From contig JAXDIL010000126.1 in the NCBI GenBank assembly GCA_034664005.1, positions 15,617-79,616 of the forward strand: a stretch of DNA of 64,000 bases, written 5' to 3'. A program made the position numbers and the translations under genes. Shown here in pieces: positions 40,373 to 49,085 of this stretch (position 1 is the first letter of the stretch; the number at the start of each line of letters is the position of its first letter). The stretch comes from JACVRW01 sp034664005 (GTDB lineage Bacteria > Actinomycetota > Thermoleophilia > Solirubrobacterales > Thermoleophilaceae). The notes beneath the pieces were generated by a model. It saw nothing but the letters and a program-made list of their open reading frames with translations, made no database searches and had not been told where the DNA came from.

Positions 40373-41623
40373 ATGCCTACGGCTATCGATCTCTTCGAGA
40401 AGGCGCGGAACCACGAGCGCGTGGAGCAGCTCCAGGCGGCGCGCGACCACGACCTGATGCCGTACTTCCGCGTGCTCGAGGGCCCCGCCGGGCCGGTGGT
40501 GGAGATGGAGGGCCACGAGCGGATCATGCTCGGGTCCAACAACTACCTCGGCCTCACCGGCGACGAGCGGGTGAAGCAGGCCGCGCGCGACGCGCTCGAG
40601 CGCTTCGGCACAGGCCTCACGGGCTCGCGCTTCCTCAACGGCACGCTCTCGCTCCACCTCGAGCTCGAGCGCGAGCTGGCCGAGTTCATGGGTACCGAGG
40701 ACGCGCTCGTGTTCACCACGGGCTACCTGGCCAACACGGGCGCGATCGGCACGCTGCTGGGCCCGGGCGACACAGTCATCTGCGACTCCGGCGACCACGC
40801 CTCGATCCTCGACGCCGTGTCGATGTCGCGCGCCCGCATCCGGCCCTTCCGCCACAACCGGCTCGACAAGCTCGAGTTGATGCTGGAGCGGTCGGAGGGC
40901 GACGGCGGCGGCGTGCTCGTCGTGGTCGACGGCGTCTTCTCGATGGAGGGCGACCTCTCCCCCCTCCCGGACATCGTCGCGCTCTGTCGTGAGCACGGCG
41001 CCCGGCTGATGGTGGACGAGGCGCACGGCGTCGGCGTGCTCGGCGCGCGCGGTGCGGGCGCCTGCGAGGCGTTCGACGTCGAGGCCGACGTGGACCTGCG
41101 CATGGGCACCTTCTCGAAGTCGCTCGCCTCCTGTGGCGGCTTCATCGCCGGCCCGGCGGACGTGATCGACTTCCTGCGCGTGCAATCGCGCTCGTTCATG
41201 TTCACCGCGGCGGCGGTTCCTGCCGCGATCGGCGCCGCGCTCGGCGCCCTGGCGATCATCCGCTCCGACGAGGGGCCCGAGCTGATGGCGAGGGTGCTCG
41301 ACAACGCTCGCTACCTCCATGCGGGGCTTGCGGAGCGCGGCTACCAGGTGATGGAGCCGATCGCAATGCCGGACGGCTCCGACGTCATCACGCCGATCGT
41401 GCCGGTGCTGGTGGGCGACGACTGGAAGGCCGTCTTCCTCTGGAAGGCGCTCTACGACGCCGGCGTGTACGTGAACGTGGCGATCTACCCAGCCGTCCAG
41501 CGCGGCGGGGCGCTGCTGCGCACGAGCGTCATGGCGACGCACGAGCGCGACCACCTCGACCGCGCCCTTGACGTTTTCGATCGCGTCAAGGGCGAGGTCG
41601 AGGCGGCTCAGCCGCCGGTCTAG
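40373..41623 (+). CDS. Alpha-oxoamine synthase, serine-palmitoyltransferase-like
   Basis: 416-aa PLP enzyme that condenses an amino acid with an acyl-thioester. SNNYLGLTG near residue 52, DEAHGVGVLGARGAG near 220 (Asp and His of the PLP site) and GTFSKSLASCGGF near 244 (Schiff-base Lys) are visible. The TFSKS form matches serine palmitoyltransferases, whereas BioF and glycine acetyltransferase usually read TLGKA. ATG at 40373; the divergent neighbour is a YghO-like acyltransferase. I favour sphingoid-base formation, but BioF-like activity is not excluded. Confidence 0.85.
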   Translation: MPTAIDLFEKARNHERVEQLQAARDHDLMPYFRVLEGPAGPVVEMEGHERIMLGSNNYLGLTGDERVKQAARDALERFGTGLTGSRFLNGTLSLHLELERELAEFMGTEDALVFTTGYLANTGAIGTLLGPGDTVICDSGDHASILDAVSMSRARIRPFRHNRLDKLELMLERSEGDGGGVLVVVDGVFSMEGDLSPLPDIVALCREHGARLMVDEAHGVGVLGARGAGACEAFDVEADVDLRMGTFSKSLASCGGFIAGPADVIDFLRVQSRSFMFTAAAVPAAIGAALGALAIIRSDEGPELMARVLDNARYLHAGLAERGYQVMEPIAMPDGSDVITPIVPVLVGDDWKAVFLWKALYDAGVYVNVAIYPAVQRGGALLRTSVMATHERDHLDRALDVFDRVKGEVEAAQPPV

Positions 41624-41632
41624 TCCTTCGGC

Positions 41633-44600
41633 CTAGCGCAGCAGGTACTGCATCGTCCGGCCGACGACCTGCTTGCGCTGCTCCGTGCCGGTGATTCCTT
41701 CGATTCCGTAGCCCTGGAGCAGGCTGTCGTCCATCGCGACGGCCGCGCCCTCGGGGAAGCCAGCGCCCGTGATGCGCTCGAAGTCGTTCGCATTCGTCGC
41801 GCTGCCGTCGGGTGCGCCCGGGACGGTCCAGCCGTCGAGGCCCGTCTCGAAGGACGTGCTCTCGCCAAGCAGCGTCACGTCGTCGAGGAATACGCCGAGG
41901 CCCTGCGCGGACCAGTCGCTCGCGTAGGAGATCGACAGCTCGATCTGCTTGCCCGCGAACGGGGCCAGATTGATCTGCCACTGCTCCCAGCCGCCCGAGC
42001 TGCCCGACGCCGCGTTCCAGGTCCCGGACGAGCCGCTGGGCGAGCAGGTCCCGTCCGGATTTACGGTCTGGTAGTGCTCGAGGTGCGGGTGCAGATCGTG
42101 CCAGCCCGCCGGGCAGCTCTCACCCGTGTTGGGCGAGGTATGGCCGTTTACGTCCGGCAGCGTCTTCCAGTCGTCCTGGCCCACCGTGTGCGCCTCGACG
42201 AACATGAAGTCCCAGTCGGGCTCCGTGTTGCGCGAGGTCCAGAACGAGAGCGTGCCGCCGCCCGCAGGCACCGTCACGGTCTTCTGGAGCCGCTTGTAGG
42301 ACACGTCCGCGATCTGCGAGTGCACGTACCAGCTGCCCGAGTGCGGGTCGAACGGGCCGCCTGGGCGGTCGTACCGAGCCGCGACCCAGCTGTTGAACTG
42401 CGGGAACTCCGCAGCCGGCATCAGGCCGCTCGTCGTGATGTACGAGTTCGGCCCGAACGAGCCGTCCTGGTTCTCGGCCGTACCGGCGCCGTTGAAGCTC
42501 CATGACAGCCCGCTGAACGGGTTGTCGACGCCGTTCACGTCGAACGCGTTGCCGTCGTCGTCCACGCCGGCGCCGATGTTCACGATTGCCGCGCCGAACC
42601 AGTACTCGAGCACGTCGTTCACGCCGTCTCCCGAGCCGTACAGCGGCCGGCAGTACGGCGCCACGCTGGTCGCGGTGACCGCGCAGTCGCGGTTCTCGAA
42701 CGGGTCGTAGTACTGCGTGAGTCCGGTCGTAGCGGCGGAGCCGGCGTTCTTGCCGACATACGCCACGCGGCCGCCCTCGTTCATGAAGTCGCGGATCTCG
42801 TAGAGCTCCTGGAGCGCCAACCGCGACGAGGTGCCTCCAGCCTGGCCGGGCTCACGCACGACGATGTCGTCGCCGGTGTACCAGAGCACGGCGTCGTAGT
42901 GGCTCAGCACGCCGAGCGCGTCCGGAGCCGTGCGGCCGTGTGCGTCCACGTCGTAGACGTCGTGCGCGATGCCGTTCTGGGCCAGCGCGTCCTCGTAGTA
43001 GTCGAGGTAGTGCGGGCCACCGGGCTGCGCGGGCGAGAGGCCCGTGTAGTCCTCGGCCGACAGGAGCAGCGTCCGGCGGTGGTTCTCGGAGACCGCCTTG
43101 TAGGTGAACGATTCGCTCTTCTTGCCACCGCCCTCGAACCACACCTCCACGCTGTCGCCCGGCCTCGTGCCGCGCACGAAGCCGCGCATCACGCGGTAGT
43201 AGTTGGCGTTGCCCACCCCGTAGACCTCACCGTCGCGCCACTCCGAGGTCCTCGCGCTCTGGGTCCGGCCCCCGTTGATCCGGTACCGGGCCGTGACCGA
43301 GCCGAGGCTCTTGCGCGCCAGCACCCGCACGTCCTGCGGGTCGCCGTAGGACTCCTTGAACTTGAAGTCGAACATCGCCAGGGCGCCGTTCTCGGAATCC
43401 ACGTCGTCCTGGTCGAGGTAGAACGACTTCGTCGTCATCCCGGTCGCCGTCTCGGGCTTCGCGGGGTTGTCCGCAGAACGCGCCAGCGACAGGCTGAACG
43501 GGAGCACCTTCTCGAACTCCGACTGGACGAGCGCCTCGTTGTCCGGGAACACGAAGCCGCAGCCCGGGCAGCCCTCGTCGAGCTCCGGGGTGAAGGAGAT
43601 CGTGCCCGCGTTGACGTCGGCGAAGTCGGTCGTCTCGCCGTTCGTGATGTAGAGCTCCTCGGCGCTCAGGCCCGGATCGAAGCCGGCGATCGCCGGGTTC
43701 GCGTCCGTGCCGGCGAGCGCGGTGTAGATCGGGTTGTCCGCGTCGGGCGCCCCGACGATCCAGCCCTGCGGGAACAGGATCAGCGGACCGTAGGAGTGGA
43801 AGTTCGAGTGCATCTCCGGGTCTGCCGAGCGAATCAGGCTCACCATCGCCTGGGTCTCCCGCTCGGACGCGGGGGCCGTGCCGCGGAAGGTCTCGCTGGA
43901 GAAGATCGAGGACGAGCCCTCGTTGTCGTACTTCCAGTGCTCGTTGAAGTTGCGGTTCGGGTCGACGCCGTCTCCGTTCGTGATCTGGCCGTCGACGTTG
44001 TTGTCGCGGAGGTTCTTCCGCCACAGCCGCTCGTGGTCGAACGTGTACTGGTAGCCGTCCGGGTTCGCCACGATCACGAACCACAGCTCCGTGTGCTTCA
44101 AGAGCTCCTGGATCTCGCGGTTGCGCGCGTTCGCGGCGCCGCGGCTCGGGCCGTTGTAGCGGTCGATGAACCAGCGCATCGTCCGTCGTGCGACCTCGGT
44201 GCTGATCCACTCGCGGGCGTGCTGCGTCGCGCTGTAGAGCGCCGCCGGGCGGGAGCCATCGCGCACGTGGCGCGCGTTCTTCGTGACCTTGATCGCGATG
44301 ATCTCGCGGCCCTGGAGCGTGCGGCCGAGGACCCTGAGCTTCACGAGGTCGGGGTTTCTCCGGGCAACCTTGTAGAGCTCGTCGCGTATGCCGCCGGGCT
44401 CGTCCCACGAGCGCCAGACGGTGAATCCGCCGGCAGCCTGGGCGGCCGCAGCCTGGCGCACTGTCTTGCCCGAGCTCGTGCGCTTCAGGCGCAGCTTCAC
44501 GCCACTCGCCGCCAGCCGGTTGCGCTCGGATCGCGTGAGGACGATGTCCACCGCCGTGCTGCGCCCGCGGTTCCTGATGTCGGACACGTCGTAGCCCTTC

Positions 44601-44737
44601 TTCAGGAGCTGCGACGCCTTCGAGGCGCTCACCTTCGCCACGTACATGTCCAACTGGCCCCGCGCCTGAACTCCTGGAGCGACTACCGCGGTGATGAGAA
44701 GCATGGCGGAGAGCAGGAGCAGTGAGCGCTTTAGCAT
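41633..44737 (-). CDS. Secreted M14-family zinc carboxypeptidase, 1034 aa
   Basis: Large exported metallopeptidase. After a signal peptide (about residues 1-26, ending GVQA) and an N-terminal propeptide-like region, the M14 domain shows QHAREW (zinc HxxE) near residue 172, MHSNFHSYG (third zinc ligand) near 308 and SFTPELDEGC with the catalytic Glu near 385. The C-terminal half holds beta-rich modules, including an adhesion-like domain and an immune-inhibitor-A-type domain with QKTVTVPAGGGTLSFWTS. It probably degrades extracellular peptides. ATG at 44737; the upstream extension is a shadow of the EamA gene. Confidence 0.9.
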   Translation of the reverse strand: MLKRSLLLLSAMLLITAVVAPGVQARGQLDMYVAKVSASKASQLLKKGYDVSDIRNRGRSTAVDIVLTRSERNRLAASGVKLRLKRTSSGKTVRQAAAAQAAGGFTVWRSWDEPGGIRDELYKVARRNPDLVKLRVLGRTLQGREIIAIKVTKNARHVRDGSRPAALYSATQHAREWISTEVARRTMRWFIDRYNGPSRGAANARNREIQELLKHTELWFVIVANPDGYQYTFDHERLWRKNLRDNNVDGQITNGDGVDPNRNFNEHWKYDNEGSSSIFSSETFRGTAPASERETQAMVSLIRSADPEMHSNFHSYGPLILFPQGWIVGAPDADNPIYTALAGTDANPAIAGFDPGLSAEELYITNGETTDFADVNAGTISFTPELDEGCPGCGFVFPDNEALVQSEFEKVLPFSLSLARSADNPAKPETATGMTTKSFYLDQDDVDSENGALAMFDFKFKESYGDPQDVRVLARKSLGSVTARYRINGGRTQSARTSEWRDGEVYGVGNANYYRVMRGFVRGTRPGDSVEVWFEGGGKKSESFTYKAVSENHRRTLLLSAEDYTGLSPAQPGGPHYLDYYEDALAQNGIAHDVYDVDAHGRTAPDALGVLSHYDAVLWYTGDDIVVREPGQAGGTSSRLALQELYEIRDFMNEGGRVAYVGKNAGSAATTGLTQYYDPFENRDCAVTATSVAPYCRPLYGSGDGVNDVLEYWFGAAIVNIGAGVDDDGNAFDVNGVDNPFSGLSWSFNGAGTAENQDGSFGPNSYITTSGLMPAAEFPQFNSWVAARYDRPGGPFDPHSGSWYVHSQIADVSYKRLQKTVTVPAGGGTLSFWTSRNTEPDWDFMFVEAHTVGQDDWKTLPDVNGHTSPNTGESCPAGWHDLHPHLEHYQTVNPDGTCSPSGSSGTWNAASGSSGGWEQWQINLAPFAGKQIELSISYASDWSAQGLGVFLDDVTLLGESTSFETGLDGWTVPGAPDGSATNANDFERITGAGFPEGAAVAMDDSLLQGYGIEGITGTEQRKQVVGRTMQYLLR

Positions 44738-44748
44738 GGCCAAGTACC

Positions 44749-45675
44749 TTAATCCTGTCGCTCTGCCGCGACAACCCCCAACCGCACGCGCGCAGCCAGC
44801 CCCGCGAGGCCGGGCGGCAGCCGACCGTCGGTCGACAGCCACGATCCGGCGAGGATCAGGAGCAGGCCGGCCGCCACGCCGGTGGTGACGCTCTCGTCGA
44901 GGATCGCCACGCCGAGCGCCAGCGCGACGGCCGGGTTCACGTAGGTGATGATCATGGCCTTCCCCGGCCCGACCTCCGCGATCAGGCGGAAGAAGAAGAG
45001 GAACGCGAGCGCGGAGCAGAGCAGGCCGAGCACCGCGACCGACGCGAGCGTGTCCGTGGAGGGCACCGAATCCGGCACGCCGGCCAGCGCGAAGGGCGTG
45101 ACGAGCAGCGTGGCGATCGCGAGCGACGCAGCGACCGGCCCGAGCGGGTCCAGATCGGAAAAGCGGCTCTTCACGATCATCGGCCCGATCGCGTAGAGGA
45201 AGGCGGAGAACAGGATCGCGAGCGCGCCGAGCAGCTGGTCCCCGTCGCCGCCGATGTCGATCCCCACCAGCGCGACGACGCCGGCCAGGCCGATCAGCAT
45301 GCCGACCAGGCGCGTGGGCGTGGGGCGCTCGGAGTGGTCGAAGCGAGTCGCGAGCAGCGCGACGAACAGCGGGACGGCGGCGATCAGGATCGCCGTCAGC
45401 GAGGAGCTCACGTGCACCTCGCCGAAGCTGATCAGCGGCCACGGGATCGCCATCTCGACGGCGGCGAACACCGTGAGGATGCGCCAGCGCTCCCCGAGCC
45501 CGCGCAGCGCGCCGAGCTTCCAGGCCACGGGCAGGAGCACCGCAGCCGCGATTGCGAGCCGCGACCAGGCGACGACGCTCGGCGAGAGATCGTCGACGGC
45601 GATCTTGATGAACAGGTAGGGCATCCCCCAGATCACCGAGACCAGCGCGAACAGCACCCAGGCGCGAGCGCTCAC
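44749..45675 (-). CDS. EamA-family (DMT) membrane transporter
   Basis: 308-aa ten-helix drug/metabolite transporter. SVIWGMPYLFIKIAV near residue 13 and the second EamA repeat beginning near 150 (LGALAILFSAFLYAIGPMIV) are typical, ending in a basic tail. GTG at 45675. Separated by about 270 bases from a divergent CGNR-type regulator, a frequent pairing in actinobacteria by recall, so CGNR may regulate it. Substrate unknown. Confidence 0.9.
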   Translation of the reverse strand: MSARAWVLFALVSVIWGMPYLFIKIAVDDLSPSVVAWSRLAIAAAVLLPVAWKLGALRGLGERWRILTVFAAVEMAIPWPLISFGEVHVSSSLTAILIAAVPLFVALLATRFDHSERPTPTRLVGMLIGLAGVVALVGIDIGGDGDQLLGALAILFSAFLYAIGPMIVKSRFSDLDPLGPVAASLAIATLLVTPFALAGVPDSVPSTDTLASVAVLGLLCSALAFLFFFRLIAEVGPGKAMIITYVNPAVALALGVAILDESVTTGVAAGLLLILAGSWLSTDGRLPPGLAGLAARVRLGVVAAERQD

Positions 45676-45944
45676 GAGAGTGAGGCTATCGGCGCTTCCG
45701 CGCTGCGCGGGTGTGCTGCGCTGTGGCTACTGCCCAGCTGAGTGCCGCGTTCATGCCGCCACCTCCTCTCGCGCCCGCAGGCGCAGCATTTCGACGATGT
45801 CCGCGGTCCGGTGGAATGGGTCCATCGTCGAGCGCGGCCAGCCGCCGGACCGAGGCGGCGTCCGTGTCGGCGAGTGCGTGATTGTGATAACCGGCAAAAT
45901 CATTATGCTGGGATGATACCACCAGCTAAACTCTTTTGCTAGTT
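45676..45944. promoter_or_regulatory. Divergent control region between EamA and CGNR genes
   Basis: The 269-base gap is AT-rich at 45885-45944. It holds an ATCAT/ATGAT inverted repeat (45898-45917 area) and an AGCTAAA/TTTTGCT repeat near the CGNR start. On the minus strand, two minute overlapping ORFs with good ribosome-binding sites occur: 45751-45903 (50 codons) and 45686-45754 (22 codons, GGAGGTGG upstream, joined by ATGA). They could be leader peptides or decayed remnants; I do not call them genes. Confidence 0.4.
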
Positions 45945-46517
45945 ATGGCGCCCGGAGGTTCGACAGCAGCCAAGACGGCCCCGCAGCCGCTCTACCTCGT
46001 CCAGCGTTTCGTGAACAGCGTCGACCTGGACAGCGGTGAGGACGAGCTGTCGAGCCCCGACGCGCTGCGCGACTGGTTCGCCGAGCGCGACCTGATCGAC
46101 GCCGGCGCCGCGGTGAGCGCGGCCGACCTCCGACGCGCCGTCGAGGTCCGCGAGGGGCTGCGGGCCGTGCTGCGCCACAACAACGGGCTCCCGCTGGACG
46201 AGGACCGCGTCGAGCGGCTCGACCGGGCTGTGCGGCGCGCCGAGGTGCGGGTGCGCTTCGCCCCGGGGCGCGACCCGGAGCTCGTGACCGAGGCGGAGGG
46301 CGTGGACGGCGCGATCGCGCGGCTGATGGCGATCGTCGCCGCTGCCGTCGAGCACGGCCGCTGGGAGCGGCTCAAGGCGTGCCCGCGCGAGGAGTGCGAG
46401 TGGGCCTTCTACGACAGGTCGAAGAACCGCTCAGGCCGCTGGTGCACGATGGAGTCCTGCGGGAACCTGGAGAAGGCCAAGGCCTTCCGCGAGCGCCGGC
46501 GGAGCGCTCGCCACTAG
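45945..46517 (+). CDS. CGNR zinc-finger (ABATE-domain) regulator
   Basis: 190-aa protein. The N-terminal ABATE-like region (LVQRFVNSVDLDSGEDEL near residue 15; LRRAVEVREGLRAVL near 62) would sense a ligand, and the C-terminal CGNR zinc finger reads CPREECEWAFYDRSKN then WCTMESCGNLEKAKAF near 145-180, with the four Cys and the CGN motif. ATG at 45945 lies just after an AT-rich promoter-like stretch. Likely controls the divergent EamA transporter. Confidence 0.92.
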   Translation: MAPGGSTAAKTAPQPLYLVQRFVNSVDLDSGEDELSSPDALRDWFAERDLIDAGAAVSAADLRRAVEVREGLRAVLRHNNGLPLDEDRVERLDRAVRRAEVRVRFAPGRDPELVTEAEGVDGAIARLMAIVAAAVEHGRWERLKACPREECEWAFYDRSKNRSGRWCTMESCGNLEKAKAFRERRRSARH

Positions 46518-47929
46518 CCCTCGAGCGTGTGCACCTTGAACAGGTTGGTGCCGCCCGCGCTCCCGGCCGGGAGCCCGGCGGTGATGCCGATCCTGTCGCC
46601 GACCTGAGCGAACCCCTCGCGCTCGGCCGCCTCCGCGCAGGCCTCGATCAGGCCGAGCGTGTCCATCGGCTCCACGTGCAGCCGCGGGTGCACTCCCCAG
46701 AGCAGGCGGCACCGGCGCACGACGTCGATGTGAGGTGACAGCGCCAGCACCGGCGCCTTGGGCCGGTAGGCGGAGATGAGTCCGGCGGTCGTTCCCGTGT
46801 TCGTCGGAGACACGATGCACTTGAGCCCGAGCTGATAGACCGCCCCCACCGCCCCGAACGCGATGGCGTGGTACTGGTTGTTCGCGCGCGGGCCGCGCTC
46901 GGCCAGCCAGCGCCCGTAGGGAAGCTCACGCTCGGTCGTCTGCGCGATCGAAGCCATCATCTGCACCGCCAGCACCGGGTGCTTCCCGACGGCGGTCTCC
47001 TGGGACAGCATCACCGCGTCGGTGCCGTCGAAGATCGCGTTCGCGACGTCGGCCACCTCGGCGCGCGTCGGGCGCGTGGAGTGCACCATCGACTCGAGCA
47101 TCTGCGTGGCCGTGATCGTCGGCGTGGCGGCGCGGCCGGCGAGCGCGAGCAGCCGCTTCTGAACGAGCGGCACCTCCTCGATCGGCAGCTCGATCCCGAG
47201 GTCGCCGCGAGCGATCATGATGCCGTCCGCCGCGTCGATGATCTCCTCGGCGTTGGCGGCCGCCTGCGGCTTCTCGATCTTCGCGATCAGCGGCACGTGC
47301 AGGTCCTTCGAGGCGAGGTGCTCGCGCACCGGGTCGAGGTCCTCGCGGCGGCGCACGAAGGACAGCGCGAAGAAGTCCACGCCCATCTCGAGGCCGGCGT
47401 CGATCAGGTCGATGTCCTCCGCACTCACCGCCGGGAGGGAGACCGTCACGTTCGGGAGGTTCAGGCCCTGGCGCGAGGCGACGCTGCCTCCGACCTCGAC
47501 GTTCGTCACGACCTCGCCGTCGCTCACCTCGCGCACGCGCAGGCGCACCGCGCCGTCGGCCAGGTAGAGAACGTCGCCCTTGTCGACGAGCTCCGAGAAC
47601 CCCTCCCAGGCGACCGGCAGGCGCTCGGACGTGCCGTCCACCGGCTCCTGCGTGAGCACCACGCGCGAGTCGCGCGCCAGCTCGGCGACGCCACCGGCCA
47701 CGGGGCCGATCCGCAGCTTTGGTCCGGGCAGGTCGCCCAGGATCGCGATCTCGCGGCCCGCCCGCTCCGCACCCTGGCGGATCGCCTGCGCGATCTCCGC
47801 GTGCTGCTCCGGGGTGCCATGCGCGAAGTTCAGCCTCGCCACGTCCATGCCCGCCGCGACCATCTTCTCGAGGACGTCGGGATCCATCGACGCAGGTCCG
47901 ATCGTCGCGACGATCTTCGTCGAACGCAT
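46514..47929 (-). CDS. pyk: Pyruvate kinase
   Basis: 471-aa glycolytic enzyme converting phosphoenolpyruvate and ADP to pyruvate and ATP. TKIVATIGPAS near residue 4, LARGDLGIEL near 235 (metal site; here MIARGDLGIELP), and TATQMLESMVHSTRPTRAE near 266 are the standard motifs. It is of normal length with the C-terminal regulatory domain. ATG at 47929. Converges on the CGNR gene with a four-base overlap. Confidence 0.97.
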   Translation of the reverse strand: MRSTKIVATIGPASMDPDVLEKMVAAGMDVARLNFAHGTPEQHAEIAQAIRQGAERAGREIAILGDLPGPKLRIGPVAGGVAELARDSRVVLTQEPVDGTSERLPVAWEGFSELVDKGDVLYLADGAVRLRVREVSDGEVVTNVEVGGSVASRQGLNLPNVTVSLPAVSAEDIDLIDAGLEMGVDFFALSFVRRREDLDPVREHLASKDLHVPLIAKIEKPQAAANAEEIIDAADGIMIARGDLGIELPIEEVPLVQKRLLALAGRAATPTITATQMLESMVHSTRPTRAEVADVANAIFDGTDAVMLSQETAVGKHPVLAVQMMASIAQTTERELPYGRWLAERGPRANNQYHAIAFGAVGAVYQLGLKCIVSPTNTGTTAGLISAYRPKAPVLALSPHIDVVRRCRLLWGVHPRLHVEPMDTLGLIEACAEAAEREGFAQVGDRIGITAGLPAGSAGGTNLFKVHTLEG

Positions 47930-47988
47930 GGGCTTGGACCTTACCCACGAAAAGCCCGCTCTTAGCGACCGAGAGCCCGAACACGATG

Positions 47989-48017
47989 TTGACGCTCGGC
48001 GCGAGAGCCGTTTTGAT
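47989..48017 (+). promoter_or_regulatory. Putative sigma-70-type promoter for the IHF-like gene
   Basis: TTGACG (47989-47994), 17-base spacer, TTTGAT (48012-48017). Spacing is ideal and the elements are near consensus. It points toward the IHF-like gene 135 bases downstream across a structured leader; the divergent pyruvate kinase start is at 47929. Confidence 0.4.
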
Positions 48018-48076
48018 GGGCCCCGGCCTCAGGGCAACTGAAGATCACGGCGCTGGCCCAAGCGCAGCCGGGTCCC
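48018..48076 (+). ncRNA. Structured leader upstream of the IHF-like gene
   Basis: GGGCCCCGGC (48018-48027) pairs with GCCGGGTCCC (48067-48076), ten positions with one mismatch. Inside is GCGCT/AGCGC (about 48050-48065). A 75-base less structured leader with TATCTATCTG then leads to the gene. I cannot match it to a known riboswitch class; it may be an autoregulatory or attenuator leader, or chance in GC-rich DNA. Confidence 0.35.
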
Positions 48077-48151
48077 ACAATACGACGCTCCGAGGCTCCG
48101 GGGTATCTATCTGTTTTTGGTTCGAGATCGCACGTAGTGCGGGGAGGTCTG

Positions 48152-48586
48152 ATGGGCAAGTCGGCCACGATCGACGCTGGTCCTGAGCAGCAGCATCTGC
48201 AGGCGCTGGAGTACGCGAACCGCGTGCGCCTCGCCCGGGCTCGAATGAAGCGTCGAATCGGAGCGGGCGAGCTCTCGGCCGCTGAGGTTGTCCTCAGCTG
48301 CCCCTGGCAGGCTCACAGCATGTCGATCAGCGATCTGCTGATGAGCCAGAAGCGCTGGGGCAGGGCGCGCTGTCGACGGTTGCTGGTCTCGCTTGGCGTT
48401 CCGGAGAACAAGCAGGTCGGAACGCTCACCGAGCGTCAGCGTCTCGCGCTGGCCGCTGTGCTCACCGCAAAGAACGCCCCGGCAGGACCGACGGTCGCCG
48501 TTCAGCCCGCTGAAGCAACGCGCGTGCCCGCGGCTCCCGCGAGGGGCACGCTTGCCGCTCGCGAGCGCGCTCTGACGGCCGCCTGA
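48152..48586 (+). CDS. Actinobacterial integration host factor (mIHF)-like DNA-binding protein
   Basis: 144-aa nucleoid protein related to actinobacterial IHF. ARARMKRRIGAGELSAAEVV near residues 29-48 and SISDLLMSQKRWGRARCRRLL near 57 then LGVPENKQVGTLTERQRLALA near 83 form the helix-2-turn-helix core. It has an extra N-terminal segment and a 40-residue Ala/Pro-rich tail. Ribosome-binding site GGGGAGG before ATG 48152. Its role would be DNA bending and nucleoid organisation. Confidence 0.82.
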   Translation: MGKSATIDAGPEQQHLQALEYANRVRLARARMKRRIGAGELSAAEVVLSCPWQAHSMSISDLLMSQKRWGRARCRRLLVSLGVPENKQVGTLTERQRLALAAVLTAKNAPAGPTVAVQPAEATRVPAAPARGTLAARERALTAA

Positions 48587-48602
48587 CCGGAGCTCAGGGC
48601 GA

Positions 48603-48629
48603 GGGCGGCCGGGGAGAGGCCGGCCGTCC
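48603..48629. terminator. Terminator hairpin between convergent genes
   Basis: GGGCGGCCGG (48603-48612) pairs with CCGGCCGTCC (48620-48629), ten pairs including one G-U, with a seven-base loop. It lies 17 bases after the IHF-like stop and seven bases before the convergent VOC gene's stop, so it may act in both directions. Confidence 0.6.
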
Positions 48630-48635
48630 TCCCCG

Positions 48636-49085
48636 CTACGCCTCTCCCGCCTGCTCCGCGCCGACCAGCGGCCCCGTCGACGCCACGATCTCCACGATGT
48701 GCCCGTCCGGATCGCGCACGTAGATTGACCTGAAGTAGGTGCGGTCCATCACCTCGGTCGTCGAGATCCCGCGCGACACGAGGTACTCCCGCCAGGCGGC
48801 CAGCTCCTCGTCGCTCTCGACGGTGAGCGCGAAGTGGTGCGTCGAGCCGCGCCCCACGCTCCCCTCGTCGAGGTCGGGATACTCGAGGCAGGTCACGAGC
48901 GTGCCGGGCGTGCCCTGCTCGTCGCCGAAGAAGAGGTGCTGCGCGCGGCGGTCGTCCTCGTTGACCGTCTGCTTGACCACGCTCATCCCGAGCAGGTTGC
49001 GGTAGAACGCGACCGAGCGCTCCAGATCGGCGCACAGGAGCGTGATGTGGTGGATGCCCGCGATCCGCAGGCGCCGCTCGGTCAT
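48636..49085 (-). CDS. VOC-family glyoxalase/ring-cleavage-like protein
   Basis: 149-aa two-module VOC protein. GIHHITLLCADLERSVAFY near residues 10-28 gives a metal His, HHFALTV near 79 the second, and DPDGHIVEIVA near 124 the Glu. The pattern resembles ring-cleaving dioxygenase or glyoxalase I-type proteins. ATG overlaps the stop of the next gene upstream on the minus strand. Substrate unknown. Confidence 0.87.
   Translation of the reverse strand: MTERRLRIAGIHHITLLCADLERSVAFYRNLLGMSVVKQTVNEDDRRAQHLFFGDEQGTPGTLVTCLEYPDLDEGSVGRGSTHHFALTVESDEELAAWREYLVSRGISTTEVMDRTYFRSIYVRDPDGHIVEIVASTGPLVGAEQAGEA

Noticed and set aside
42899..44725. 608-codon plus-strand ORF
   Set aside because: Antisense to the M14 carboxypeptidase, whose signal peptide and zinc motifs are clear; long open antisense frames are expected at this GC content.
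41633..45442. Extension of the M14 protein to 1269 residues
   Set aside because: The added N-terminus is out-of-frame sequence of the EamA gene; the signal peptide at 44737 defines the real start.
45686..45922. 78-codon minus-strand ORF
   Set aside because: No family similarity and competing frames; treated only as possible leader sequence.
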